Source: Siphonodentalium dalli (lineage: Eukaryota; Mollusca; Scaphopoda; Gadilida; Siphonodentaliidae). From it: 64,000 bases of DNA. The stretch is taken from NCBI GenBank assembly GCA_032622095.1, contig CP136063.1:207997934-208061933 (forward strand), read 5' to 3'. A program made the position numbers and the translations under genes. Positions 35,108-47,981 of the stretch are shown here, piece by piece. Within the stretch, counting starts at the first letter, position 1. Every line of letters starts with the position of its first letter. The notes under the pieces are model-generated. The model was given only the letters and a program-made list of their open reading frames with translations. It had not been told where the DNA came from and ran no database searches.

Positions 35108-35275
35108 GTCTGTTAAAGAATATAAGAAAAAATTATTAAAATTGTAAAAAAAATTGTAAAAAATAATAACAAATGATGATTTTTTTTTAGGCCAATGCAT
35201 TCTCTTATATATGCGAGGCGACCTATGGTCGACTCGCATATATAAGAGAATGCATTGGCACAGGGTATATGGGTT
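35108..35275. mobile_element. Half copy of the AT-hairpin compound MITE
   Basis: Matches 29073-29205, including the full 67-bp hairpin (35188-35258) and CACAGGGTA, but the left half and the terminal TGTGACC part are absent. Hairpin arms are perfect here too, which implies youth or repair-driven maintenance. Confidence 0.8.
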
Positions 35276-36654
35276 GATACAAAAAACCGCGCCCACATAT
35301 GATCTCTGAAGCATGCGTTTAAAGGACAACTGAAGAAAATGGTTTGTGTCTTATATCAATTACTTACAGTAGAAATCAGTATAACTGGATGCCACTTTGT
35401 TTTGGAAATTAACGCTTGGATGATCTTCATCAGAATAAAATTCAAAGCGCGTTTAAACGGTTCTCTTTTTAAGTCGGCATCGGGCCATCAAAACATCCTA
35501 AAAATGGACCCTAATTAATCTATTTATTTTCTGTCATAATATACGTTCCAATAGACGTTTTAGGTGTTAAATATGATGGAGCGAAGTGGACGAATTCCGG
35601 AATCCGATCAGTTACTTTCCGTATTGTTCTGGAAATGTATAATATTGAGTGGTAGCCTCGGTTTGATTTCTTGCACAGTTTGCAGGCGTAAACATACATG
35701 TATCAGATTCCATTTTCAGGATAAGAATTGGCCTAGCTGCCACGAACGATAACATATAATCCAATTACCGCGCGCTACAATCTTTTAAATATTTAAAGGA
35801 AACAAATTATGAGAACGCGATCGAATTTGATACTTTATCTGTGCGGAAATTGGCTCTTCTTCTTGGCCTAATGTTAGCCCTATATTTACTGAATGGATAT
35901 TATTCATCTGTTCGTCTGAATGGCTGTTCGGGGAATATAGGCAGACGACATATAATATGCAAGTGCAGAACGCTTCATATTCACTGGCGGGAAATGTCCA
36001 CATCATAAGTTCCATGTCCGTCATAGCATTAATATATACATCTATCTATACATGTATATTAGAAAAGTCAAAGGTGACACTCCACAGTTTCGAATGATCA
36101 GTGGGGGTAAATGTCTTATAATCTGGTACCAGTGTTTTCGGCATGGCACCATGGGTGTGACCTGTGTATGGAAACAAGGATGGTTATGATTTGTTATATG
36201 TTTAAAGGATTTCAGGTTTGTATGGGGTGAAATGAACGACGAGTATCCACTGGGGAATTGAACACACAAGTTATGCAACGTGTGTATAAAGCTCATCTCT
36301 CCCTCTTGAGAGGATGTGTTTGAGTTTTGAAAAATATATTGCTTCAAGTGACATTAAAGATGGTCTATCACTTTGTAAACATGTGTTATATAGTTAACGG
36401 GGTATAAAATATTAGATATGGATCGAAGACCCCTGTCCGGAAATGCTTCTATCGAATAAAATTGATTATATTTCGAATATTTTCTGGTAAAAAAAAACGT
36501 GTGGTTGTTCAGCTAACGAACAATAGTGGTTACGGTTAACAGAGACCAAAAATTGTATTGTGTAATTTTGTCACAAATAAACGTTAATTAGACTCATTAT
36601 CTATTACATATCTTGGAACTTCTGTCTGTCTGTATGTAAATCTGTGCTATAGAC
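35276..36654. other. Non-coding stretch
   Basis: No gene or repeat recognised. Short frames at 35564-35752 (plus) and 36042-36347 (minus) lack any familiar motif. Confidence 0.5.
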
Positions 36655-36927
36655 TCGAAAACTGCTCGACCTGGTCCGACTCAAATTTGGTATGTAGGCC
36701 CACTTTGATCCCGAGAAATATGGGCAGGTCCGATTTAACGTGCGACCGTGTCCTTGATCTTGACCTGACCTCGCTCATATACGCTCATATAGGCATGTTT
36801 CTGGACCTCGACCGATCCCACTCAAATTTGGTATGTAGGCCTACTTTGATCCCGGGAACAATGTGGGCGGGTCCAGTTTCACGTGTGCTCGTGTCCTTGA
36901 CCTTGACCTTGACCTCGCTTATATGCG
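36655..36927 (+). repeat. Tandem duplication, about 147-bp period
   Basis: Two units share CTCAAATTTGGTATGTAGGC, CTACTTTGATCCCG, GGGCGGGTCCA and CGTGTCCTTGACCTTGACCT. GC is higher than in the surroundings. Sequences of this type are common as dispersed repeats in marine invertebrates; I cannot name the family. Confidence 0.8.
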
Positions 36928-38480
36928 ATATTCTGTCCAGACGGAGGCGATCACAAAGACATCCCTAAATATCCCGGACGAAGTCGGGCACATCAGCTAG
37001 TCGACTATAACTATGTAATAAAACAATCCAAACAATAAATCTGGGACATTTGACGTCCGGAGCATAGCTGTATGCACCCTACTGATCTATATCGCTATTT
37101 TGTATCGTCTGAATGATCTGTTCTAAAAATATAACAATAAAGTGTTCCATTTAATCATCTCATTTTACAATTAAACATTCGAAATAAAATCAATATTAAT
37201 TGATAGAAGCGTTTTCGGACATGGGTCTTCAATCCATATTTATTATATTATACCCACGAAACAATTTCAAAATTGTTATATGAAGAGATAATCCATCTTT
37301 AACTCGACATTAATCAAATAGTATATCGATTTCTGCGAAATAGAGGCTTCAGACACGGGACTTAATTTTTGGCATCTAAAATTGATCATCTATATGACTG
37401 TTTTTGTTCTTCTTCTGGAAATCTCTCGTGAGCATTCTGAACAGTGTGTTCTTTCAGACAACATAGGTGCCCATCATCGGAATCAATCCTGTGTTGTGTC
37501 CCGTGTGTCCGAAAATCACGTATGATGGCCATTTTTATATTACAACTTCATTTTTCTGCCATAACACGAAGGGTCTTGTGACGCCCATTGAAATGATGAT
37601 TCTTTTCAGAATCTGTTCTCAACCCAGGCATATGCACAATATGTTGTGTTGTTGATTCACATTCAGTTATTTTTAAATTAATGTCGATGCCCCCTTATTT
37701 CTGCATCCCCACCATGCATTACTACGTGTAACTGATATACTCGCGTAGGTATTATATACGTGTCATTTCACTAATTAGGTTATTCCCAGTTGCGCGAATA
37801 GCTGCTTTACATTTATCGGGAATCAAACGAGATTATCCACATAGCAACCACACATGCACATAGCAACCAATTCGCCCGGATCGGTCGCCCGGGCCATATC
37901 TGAAATCACAAACTAGAAACCATTGTGAATTGATTAGTCAATAATAAACCAGTAACTGGATCTCAAAGTGCTTGTTTAACAAGTGTCTCTACTCAAGGCA
38001 TGTGTTCTGCAGGAAGTCCAAGTTAAAATATTAAGCTGATTTCCAATATATTCAAAATGTTTTGATCTTGTTGAATCTGAAACGCGTGGAGTCATCTTGT
38101 TTACATGCCGAGGTTGCATTTTGAATTCAGTGACAATGCCCGTTTTGGCAGGGGCTACCCCAATGTTCGTTGGTATTATACCTTTTTGTGATGTCACATG
38201 CAACTGTATATATTGTTTCAACTCGACATGGGAATGATGCCATCTCCGAGTTGTGCCTATATATTCGACAAGGACCACTGCAGCTTTTTTCTGAATTCGA
38301 CAATGTCTCGAAAAGCATTGTCTCATGCTTCTCTGGGGGCGAGTAATGCGTGTTGTGTGGCAATACGAGAACATTATCAAGAGCGTCCTCATTCAGATTT
38401 GCAAAGTCGGTATTACAAAACAGATGGCCGCGACAGTTGGCACACAAGGCATCGATCATCCGTGCTAATAGTGTACTGCT
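36928..38480. other. Non-coding stretch
   Basis: No gene recognised. A short inverted CCCGGATCGGTCGCCCGGG lies near 37874-37894, next to a twofold CACATAGCAACCA. Overlapping frames on both strands at 37976-38687 run into the hairpin element that follows. Confidence 0.45.
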
Positions 38481-38483
38481 TAA

Positions 38484-38763
38484 CCCTTTCACGACTGGAG
38501 CCTGTGGCTGGTACAGCATTAAATATCCTGTGCCAGTGCATTTCCTTATATATGCGTGTCTCCCATACGGATCCTCGCATATATACGCGAATTCACTGGC
38601 TGACAAGATCAAGGTAAATTTTGTTAGTCCAATGTATTCTCTGATATATGCGAGGCTCCCTATGGGATATTTGCATATATAAGGCAATGCACTGGCACAT
38701 GATCTTTAGACTCGCGTATATCAGAGAATATATCAGCACAGGATAGCGCCAGTCATGGAAGGG
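38484..38763. mobile_element. TTAA-flanked MITE with hairpin repeats
   Basis: Flanked by TTAA at 38480-38483 and 38764-38767. Ends are CCCTTTCACGACTGG and, reversed, CCCTTCCATGACTGG. Inside, two full hairpins and a half hairpin of the type TTATATATGCGAG..CTCGCATATATA occur in tandem (about 38540-38600, 38633-38695 and 38705-38735). It resembles 30851-31094 and shares its hairpin module with the TA-flanked element at 28787. Confidence 0.8.
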
Positions 38764-38961
38764 TTAAACGTGGATACTGAATTGACTGTTCACCCACAAA
38801 GAAGTCACACAGAAGATAAGATATCGCCTTACTAAAAACTAATACGGTGAGTATCACATCTCGTTTCGATAAGTTCCCACCAGGCAGGCTTTAAGGATTC
38901 GGAACAGGATGCTTAATTGCCGACTGTGGTGCCATGAGGTTCCTTAACGCCACTATTGATC

Positions 38962-39345
38962 TCACTCAGTCTCATACAGTATGCGCAAATGGATCATCAT
39001 ATAGCTAATAGTATTGGTCACGAATTCCTCGTCAGCTATGATTTCCCTGTTGGTGTTGTATGACAATATAACGGCATCATCCTCATTAGCAGACGTTACG
39101 TGACACCAGTGATCGTCGCCCACAACCAAGCCAACAACAAAACCAGTGTTCGCGCTGCCGTCGCTTGCCAAATGCAAAAATAATTCACATTTGGTAAAAA
39201 ATATTTTCATTTGGCAAAAAATTGGAAAGTGATTTCTCGATTCCACATTAAAGTTCATGAACTCTTTATTTAGAAAAATACACCCATGCATGTCGCGCAA
39301 GTCCCAGGCCAGTCTCGTAAAATATATACATATATCATAGTACAT
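38962..39345 (-). CDS. Hypothetical ORF, 127 codons, weak support
   Basis: Not recognised. The peptide contains HLASDGSANTGFVVGLVVGD then DHWCHVTSANEDDAV, of mixed composition. No intron signals, partners or poly-A site support it. It could be a captured or decayed exon. Confidence 0.2.
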   Translation of the reverse strand: MYYDICIYFTRLAWDLRDMHGCIFLNKEFMNFNVESRNHFPIFCQMKIFFTKCELFLHLASDGSANTGFVVGLVVGDDHWCHVTSANEDDAVILSYNTNREIIADEEFVTNTISYMMIHLRILYETE

Positions 39346-39532
39346 ACTTTTATCACATGATTAGCACTATTTTCCTATGTAATATTCGAGCGTAATAGAC
39401 ACGTGTAATATCGTCGCGTGCAATGACGTCACGCTGCTCTTTGGGACAAAGTTGTCTGTCTGTTAATTATTGTTGTTTTCGATAAAATTTAAGCGATTAT
39501 ATGACCATGTGATAAAAAGTATCTCAAAATCG

Positions 39533-39648
39533 TTCTATTTTATACGTAATTTATCAACCTCGTCCACTAAATTCTATTTGAGCCTCGGTAAACCTCGGCT
39601 CAAATCGAATTTAGTGAACTCGGTTGATAAATTCCGTATAAAATAGAA
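39533..39648. mobile_element. Hairpin MITE
   Basis: Arms TTCTATTTTATACGTAATTT and reversed TTCTATTTTATACGGAATTT continue through CCACTAAATTC and meet at GAGCCTCGGTAAACCTCGGCTC. A relative lies at 59668-59763, with similar flanks (GAGATCCTC). Confidence 0.8.
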
Positions 39649-39689
39649 ACTCATGTGAGATCCTCTATATATACATCAATACCCACAAT

Positions 39690-42134
39690 AGTCCAGTGCA
39701 TTTATGGTTTTACCCAGAACTAATTGCAACAGAATTTTTGCTGGAATTGGTACATATACCCTCCATAAACAACATACTAAAAATCAGCAAAAATCGGAAA
39801 AAGGGAAATTAGTGAATTTCGTGAAAAAAAATTGGGAAAATTTGGTCAAATCATCAATTTATGGATTTCCATGAATGTATATAAACAATTCAAATTTACA
39901 AGTCCTACAAATATCATGCCTATTTTGTCGTCCACATTTTCCTGAATCCAGAACTGAAAACCATTCCCAGATTACTTAAGTATTTTTCGAGTTGTGTGCC
40001 TTCAAAAACGCGAGGTTACCTGATTTCGGAACCTTAATTTCGCAGAATGAGCCAAATGTCGAATTATATGGTTAATTATTTAAAAAACTAGAGCAAAATT
40101 AATTACCTTTTCACTGTTTTAGTAATTTCCTCACTAGATAAAACACAAAATATGATTAATATGTGCATCTATGAATAAGGAGAATAAAATATTCTCAAAC
40201 AAAATGTGTGTTCCATTGTATGGACTTAGCCAAATTTGCCTTGACACAGAACTCGTGTGATGAAATGCCATATTTGAGGTCATGTAACTCAATAAATTAA
40301 TATCCATATGCTCTGCTTTTCTCATAACATTTTGAGAATACTAGATTGAACAAATTGTGAAGGAATTTTCAAATACATTGGTGAAAAAAATAAAATTATG
40401 GTCCTATGAACTCTTAGTCTAGCCTCTTTTCCGAAAATGCTATTGTGGGGTGTTTTTGTCAATTTTAAAAGGATTTTAGGCATATTCAGAAAAATTAACG
40501 AAAGTTTATTGTGTCAAATTATGTGATCTGTCCTCTTAAATCATTTTTGTTTGTTGAGAAAATAGCATTTCAATGGTTATACCAATGAATGTCACTGGAT
40601 TTCACTCATTGTGGAAACTTACTCCAAATTTGAATGGTAGAAAAATGGGGTAGGGGAAAGCATATCAACAAAAACTTCAAAATTATGCATCTTGAAGCAT
40701 AAAACTTTATATCAATAGCTTCTGCTTACATTGTTCTTTCATACATAATTTCACATTTCCTTTGTTTATGTTTATTGACAGAGTTATAATATTTTTTGTC
40801 ATAATTTGGCAGTGAAATGTCAAATTGGCATTTTGAGATTGTTTTTATACAACAGAACCATAAAATTAATGAATGTCACTGGATTTCACTCATTGTGGAA
40901 ACTTACTCCAAATTTGAATGGTAGAAAAATGGGGTAGGGGAAAGCATATCAACAAAATGTTTTTTGTCATAATTTGGCAGTGAAATGTCAAATTGGCATT
41001 TTGAGATTGTTTTTATACAACGTAACCATAAAATTCTAAATCAACGTCCGATAACGTATTAATCAGTTTTATGATGCAACAGGAATGTACACAAACTGGA
41101 AGAAAACAACATTGTGTCTGAAATGGCTGTAATTTAGTGATAAGATTGCATTTTGTGATTTCCTACACCTATACCAACGTTAAAATTGGAGTCAGTTTCC
41201 TGAAAAATGAAAGAAATCAAGTGACATACTATGGCATAACCAATGTAAGGCTAACTTTTTATCACTAAAGTGTCGTGGGAGGAAAGTTCAAACAATTTTA
41301 CACATTAAAAAACCCATTGTTTTTTGTTTTTATGGCCCAAAACCTTTTAGAATGGACAAAAATGCCTCAAGCTAGCATCTTTGGAAACAAGCTAAGACTA
41401 AGTATTCAAAGGGCCATAAGTTGATTTTCTTAAATAATGTCCAGTTAATACCTTTACAATTTGTTCAATCCAACATACTTAAAAGGTTATAAGAAAAGCA
41501 TGGCATATGGGTATTTAATTATTGAGTTACATGACCTCAAATATTGCATTTCATCACACACGTTCAGTGTCAGAGGCAAAATTGGCCCATACAATGGAAC
41601 ACACATTTTGTTTGAGAATATAATCTTCTTCTTAATTATAGATGCACATATTAATCATATTTTGTGTTTAATCTAGTGAGGAAATTACTAAAACAGTGAA
41701 AAAGTCATTAATTTTGCTCTAGTTTTTTAAATAATTAACCATATAATACGGCATTTGGCTCATTCTGCGAAATTAAGGCTCCGAAATCAGGTAAACTCGC
41801 GGTTTTGAAGGCACACAACTCGAAAAATACGTAATGAATCTGGGACTGGTTTTCAGTACTGGGTTCAGGAAATTGTGGTCGACACAATACACATGCTATT
41901 TGTATGATTTGTGAATTTGATTGTTTTTATATACATCCATGAAAATCCATAAATTGATGATTTGACAAAATTTCCCCAAATTTATTTCACGAAATTCACC
42001 AATTTCCCTTTTTCCGATTTTTGCCGATTTTGAGTATGTTGTTTATGGAGGGTTTATGTACTTATTCCAGCAAAAACAAATTCTGTTGCAATTAGTTCCG
42101 GGTTTGGCATTTTTTCTCATAAATGCACTGGACT
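39690..42134. mobile_element. Long-inverted-repeat element (2.45 kb, arms about 680 bp)
   Basis: The arms start AGTCCAGTGCATTTATG and stay alignable to about 40375 on the left and from about 41455 on the right, with moderate divergence and indels. The 1.1-kb centre holds two partial direct duplications (40585-40675 with 40868-40958, and 40791-40853 with 40962-41022). No transposase frame is visible. Target duplication not resolved. It could form a very long stem when transcribed. Confidence 0.85.
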
Positions 42135-42549
42135 ATAAGCTGTGCACTGCTGGACTGGGACGTTAGCCTGCGTTGAAATACATTGTTGGCTAAGAAATAT
42201 ATTGGCTGCATATATGACATGTATGTGTGAAATGACATGTAGATAGTGATACAAAAGAAGAAAAACAAATTTAAAAAAAAACAAAGCAATTTGACAGCAT
42301 ACAAATAATCTGAGTCGGCATATGTTTAGGCCAGTCGGTTGGGTGACCAAACTTTGCTTCTAATTTGAACATAAATTCCATGAAAATCTTTATGTTACAA
42401 GTGCGTCATATTACTGGTCACGCATCTATCAACATGTTGATTTTTGGTCCAGGGTCAACCATAAATGACACGGTTATAGATCCATTTATAATTTGACTCT
42501 TTCCTGATCGAAAGCTAAAAGAAAGTTCAATCTGACTCTCGTCAGTTAA

Positions 42550-42966
42550 AGGGATACTGTACTCAAATGTTATAGTCTCTGAGTCGTAGCATAATGTAAC
42601 CAGATTTCCATTATTTGAAAGTCTGTTGAGTACGAAGTAATGTTACGGATGGAAGATTAACCGGAATACGAAAATACCAATTGTCGTTGTCGAGCAATTT
42701 TTGGACAGTTTTCAAGCAAATGTATCAAATAAATGTTAAATTATTTGCATACTAGTCACATATACTCATTTAGGTCATTGTATAGTCACTAGTCAGTGAG
42801 TGGCTTGAGTTTACTCCCCGTATCAACATAATTTTTTAAGACAACCTACTAACCAGAACGTTTACAGAATACATCTTCGACTCAAATTACTTAGTTTTCT
42901 ATATATTATCGATATTAGATCGTTGTTATCACCGGGAATTTATTGAAAATGGCGTACAGTACCCCT
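42550..42966. mobile_element. TTAA MITE (417 bp)
   Basis: Flanked by TTAA (42546-42549, 42967-42970). Termini AGGGATACTGTACTC and, reversed, AGGGGTACTGTACGC. It contains TTTGCTTGAAAACTGTCC on the complementary strand and a TATATATTATCGATATTAGA block, both also found in the 49236-49701 copy. Compatible with piggyBac or Kolobok mobilisation. Confidence 0.85.
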
Positions 42967-44017
42967 TTAACCGCATGTGTTGGAAGCTCATCGCAAGACC
43001 TTTAGTAGCAGCATGGCTGTGTTGATAACCCAACTGAATTCGCCTGAATCTGAGCTATTAGCTGATGTGGCTCCACATGGAGTCGGACATGTTCATGTAA
43101 TTCAATTGACAGTAAGACAGTACCACTGTCGGATACCCGTTTAGGTTCGGACATTCCAAGATGGCGGTGCCCACTTAAGCAGATAAACGGTAAGTGTATA
43201 TATTGTCTCCAAGCAGCAATCAACGACATCTTTCGGTGATACACCTTGAAAGAGTTATGTAGGAATTTGTATGTCCAACACATACGTAACTCGCCTTTCG
43301 CATGACAGGCATGTGAATTGTTGTATTTGGCGTGTCAAGTCGTCATAATGTTTATAAATTTTATCGAGGCGGCAAAATGTTCGCTTTTTCGTATTTTTCT
43401 GGCCCTGGGCTCATGCATCCGCAAATTTATGTATTGTTGTGGGTAGATTAGGTCACCACACATCTTCGGAATGCAAAACCGGCGATATTTTTATTATCTA
43501 ACTCCGAAAAACGACCTTTGAAAATTTCAAAATGTTCAGGTTCAGATTCGCAACATTCGTGATGATTTTGTTCAGGTTCAGACACAATTTTCGTTCAGGT
43601 TCGGACAAATTTGGTTCAGGTTCGGACGCATCAAAACCTTCGCATAAAACTTACACGCCGAGGTACAGTCGCGTTCTTATTGCGTTTTTGTGCATTTGGT
43701 TATCTTCCGTTCGTAAAAGAAACGATAAATGGGGAACACGAGGCATGGTTTTAGCCCACTCGTGAATAATTGGGCGGACTTTCTTATTTTATGCGTGTGA
43801 GATGTATGCGATCACGTGATTCTCCTCCACATCCACATACGATGCCACGAAGGTCGCCGCACGTAGATGAGCAGATAACTGTCCATAATATAAGTTACAC
43901 GGCTTTTTGATGGGGATACTGTGTGGTATGCCCCGGTAGAGGCTCGTATCCCCCGAGGCGATCCCCCCTCAACAAACCGTGTAATGATGTATTTACCCCC
44001 AGTCTCTATTAACAATA

Positions 44018-45811
44018 GAGACCTTTCGCAAAACTCACGTTTACGATTACGGATACGGATAGGGTACTACGTCACCAACCTTTGTGTACTTTCTAATCGT
44101 TCTCGTATTTTACTATCCGTAATGACGGTTACGATTTCATGGTTTCTAATAAGCTCAAATAACACCTGAAATTTATTTTCTGCAATATATCACTTTACTC
44201 CGTTCGAGATTGTATATGTATATCATGTAAACCATCCAGTTGTATTGAGCTACGACATCGGTGTGCTGTTTAGATTGTCAATCACTGTACTCGTCGTCGT
44301 GATTCACGAGCTTCCTGCGAAATAAGATCGCTATTTACAACGGATAAACATCGCTGGCTGCGACAGAAAACTTTACAGAAAGAGGAGTGCACTATGAAAC
44401 CAGTCGCCAAAAATACAGAATATAGTGTGCGATGCATGAGGAGTTTTGACTGATTATTATGTGCAAGATAGTACACAATATATAGTGAAATTCAACAATT
44501 ATTTAATTTACTATAATCTCTGCCATGGCGGTGTCCTAACGTGTGTAGTTATAGAATGCCTCAGGAGAGCCTAAAGAATGGCATAACCCTCTTAATGAAT
44601 AGTGAAAGATTTTGTGTTCTCTTCCCCTTTCCCGAATTGAATAGTTCATTCAATTTAATAATATTCGGTTTTCGGTTGGGTTTTATATATCTCTCTTGCA
44701 GAGTCTGTAATGCAGGGCATTTTAAAATTACATGGAATTCATAACCGATTTTAAAATTACATGGAATCATAACCGAGTTCTAAGTTACATAAAGTACTCT
44801 GTCTGAGTAATCTGAACCTACCCTGGATCCCGATTCAACTGGTAAGTAGTGATTTCTGCTCCTGAACCGTAACTAAAAGAATATTTGGCACACCCACCGA
44901 CATCACAAGAGCTCAGCAGTCTCTGTCACTGTCAGGTTTGTTCTTTGCATTTATTTTTAATTTAAAAAACACGCACAAATGCGGCATTTAAAGGTACTCA
45001 ATCCGATTAGATGTCCCCATATCATCAGATTCCAACAACAATTTTTTTTTTAAATGCCGCTTCTGTTATCAGAATCTAGTAATTGCTCAAAATTAATGCT
45101 AACCACAGTCAACTATACTATAAAATTTCCCAAAACCTGTTATTTATCAACATTTTGTTCAACGAAATTTTGCCGGTTTGTCAAATATCTGACAAAAAAG
45201 CAACTTGCATGATGCACATCGCTTCTACCGTGATGTCGACTTTGTTTCGATTTGGTAGTAACAAATCAGAAGTGATGCACATCAGCGAGCTCACCAACAT
45301 TATGTCGGATTTCCTAAACCCAAAGAGGTGAAGCCGAAATCGCATTGAAATCAACTCGCGGACTTGAAGGGGCTTGAACGATGGCGTCGTGGTTGATGTA
45401 AGGTCCAAATTCAGGAAAATCACTTCCCCATCAGCATAACGTCTATCTGGTCATCCATGCTAACAACGAACTGAATTTCCACCACATATGACCTGGCATT
45501 TATACCTGTATTGCCACAATATATCACGAGAATCGCGGGTCGTACGTTGTGACTGGTCGAATTATTGACAATATTAACATGTCATGATTATCGCATTGTT
45601 GCAAATGAGACGATAAGTGAAGTATTAAGGGACTGTATACCAAACACACGCTTTGGGTTGTAAAAGTGTACGAAATAATGATCGTACGTGTTCGTCAAAA
45701 CTCTTACGCGTAATCGTTTTGCGAAAGGACTTTTTGGCCATACGGATAGATTTACGACTACGAATAGCTATCCGTATTCGTAATCGTAAACGTGAGGATG
45801 CGAAAGGTCTC
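44018..45811. mobile_element. TA-flanked TIR element nested in the CACTG element
   Basis: Termini GAGACCTTTCGCAAAACTCA and, reversed, GAGACCTTTCGCATCCTCAC continue with CGTTTACGATTACGGATACG on both arms (about 50 bp). TA sits on both sides. The left terminus also forms a small palindrome with the preceding GTCTCTATT. It has no transposase; its cargo includes a LINE fragment. Tc1/mariner-type is the best guess. Confidence 0.75.
44561..44770 (-). pseudogene. LINE ORF2 C-terminal remnant
   Basis: The minus-strand frame contains IGYEFHVILKCPALQTLQER then YIKPNRKPN. This follows the C-terminal G-x-E-x-H-x-L-x-x-C-P pattern (a CCHC-like end) of LINE polymerases. About 70 codons remain. A 31-bp tandem duplication (GATTTTAAAATTACATGGAAT) overlaps its 5' side. 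Confidence 0.6.
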
Positions 45812-47981
45812 TAATATTCCCAGACATAAAGCGCAAAAACGAGTCACGAACAGTAACTCTATTTTGTTAGACTGCTTATACGATGAATGTGATTATATAG
45901 CTGTTCCCACAATTTGCCCATAAATACTTGCTGATAGATAGACAATATATACCATGTTTTGTATCAATAATTGGATGATATATTTGGGTATTCACACGAA
46001 ACATATTCTTTTCAATATAAGCCTTATGTGTTTTGCCTCATTTATAAATGTTGAATCCAGTTACAAGTTAACCATTTGTCACACGACTATTATATATATA
46101 TGCAGGACTATTAATTAGAGCCCGAACATGTTGCGTTCTATTCAGCCCTATGCGAACATAGAGAATACCTATGGTTTGCCGAATAATACCTGCAATATGC
46201 GAATCTTCGCGAGCGGCGATATTTCAGGACTATATTATTCTAGAAACCATATGTGTTCTCTTTATGTTATTCTTATGGTAAGCAATTCTGCAAAACTACA
46301 AGTATTTGTTTATCGAAACAAGAATTTAGACGCCGAAGTAGCGAAACTTATGCAAACAATATCAGCTGTTCCGTTGGCAAATTAAGCATCTCTAAATTTT
46401 GGTGGAAATTTTCCTTCATGCGCTTAAGAGAATAGTGCCTACCCAATGGTTAAATATTACACACAGAAACCCAATTAACAAATAACTGAATACGTAATAA
46501 AACGGGATCATTTGTTTTTCTTTAGAACTTATCGTAGTAATAAACTATTTTCAGTCTTCCGCGGAATTTCGCGTAGTTCCATTGATAATACACGCGTCAA
46601 TAATTGTGTACCCTTTTTTAAACAGAAGTATCTACAGTGAGATAACGTTTGAAAATTATTATCCATGCCAAGGTCCTGACGAAAGAGAGCGCATCGTATG
46701 TCATTTAAAATTACAGCTATTTCATAGGGAAACATATAACAAACAACGCGTGTCCCCACACCCGGTTGTAACTAACAATCTGATTGACAACAACGTCACG
46801 TTTAAATCATGCACCATGTCCCCGTAACTCTTGACAGTGGGCGTATAAAAGCACGTGAAACATCGTGGTTATGAATTACCCTTGAACTAGCAGTTTCACC
46901 AATCGTGACATTGTTCAAGCGCGCTGAGTTTAATTGACGTCACATAAAACAGGATCGATAGGTCTGCTACTGAATTATTCTTATTGGTGCTGATTGGTGT
47001 GAATTTATCTGATAACCTATAAAAAGCACACCACATGGTAGCTATTGATGTGGGACAAAATCGTTAGCTCCGCCAACATCGTGGGATACTAGGAGATTTA
47101 ATACCCGGATGTCTCTTTTTGAAACCCCTTGGCTCCGCCTCGGGGTTGAAAATCGAGAACCAGGTATTAAATATCCATGTATCCCCGATATTTCAGAAGA
47201 TAAGTAATAATACCACTGTTGCTCATATGTAAAATGTAATAATTCCCACTAGCTGGTTTATAGTAGACATTGCTCGAGAATATTCAACTGTGGCTTTTAT
47301 CCCATTAATTCGGAGAATTTACCACCTATATTTGGAAATTTCAGCTGACATATTTAGATATAACAAACTAACAGTGCATGTTCGTTAATAACACGCACAA
47401 TAAGATCGCGACTGCACATCGGCATGTCGTTTATATGTAAGGTTTTGATGCATCCGAACCTGAACTAAAATTGTCCGAACCTGAACCAAATTTGTCCGAA
47501 CCTGAACGAAAATTGTGTCTGAACCTGAACAAAATCATCACGAATGTTGCGAATCCGAACCTGAACATTTTGAAATTTTCAAAGGTCGTTTTTCGGAGTT
47601 AGACAATCAAAATATCGCCGGTTTTGCATTCTGAAGATGTGTGGTGACCTAATCTACCCACAACAATACATAAATTTGCGGATGCATGAGCCCAGGGCCA
47701 GAAAAATACGAAAAAGCGAACATTTTGCCGCCTCGATAAAATGTATAAACATTATGACGACTTGACACGCCAAATACAACAATTCACATGCCTGTCATGC
47801 GAAAGGCGTGTTATGTATGTGTTGGGCATACAAATTCCTACATAACTCTTTCAAGGTGTATCACCAAAAGATGTCGTTGATTGCTGCTTGGAGACAATAT
47901 ATACACTTACCGTTTATCTGCTTAAGTGGGCGCCGCCATCTTGGAATGTCCGAACCTAAACGGGCATCCGACAGTGAGTAC

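Larger units (their letters stand above)
43124..47976. mobile_element. CACTG-ended DNA transposon (4.85 kb) with about 530-bp TIRs
   Basis: Both ends read CACTGTCGGAT-CCCGTTTAGGTTCGGACATTCC, and the repeats continue for about 530 bp (43124-43655 and 47445-47976). The flanks are AGTAC at 43119-43123 and 47977-47981. The inner part of each TIR has tandem GGTTCRGA-like octamers (CAGGTTCGGACAAATTTGGT). A CAC-start terminus with a 5-bp duplication is the hallmark shared by Transib and ProtoRAG elements, but no transposase frame is visible. The interior contains a TA-flanked element (44018-45811) and LINE debris. A hairpin (GGAGATTTAATACCYGGATG..CAGGTATTAAATMTCCATGTA) lies near 47090-47185. Confidence 0.85.

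Noticed and set aside
38127-38687. 186-codon minus-strand frame
   Set aside because: Its end reads through the AT-hairpin MITE (SLAYIRE-like peptide recurs wherever the hairpin occurs), so it is incidental.
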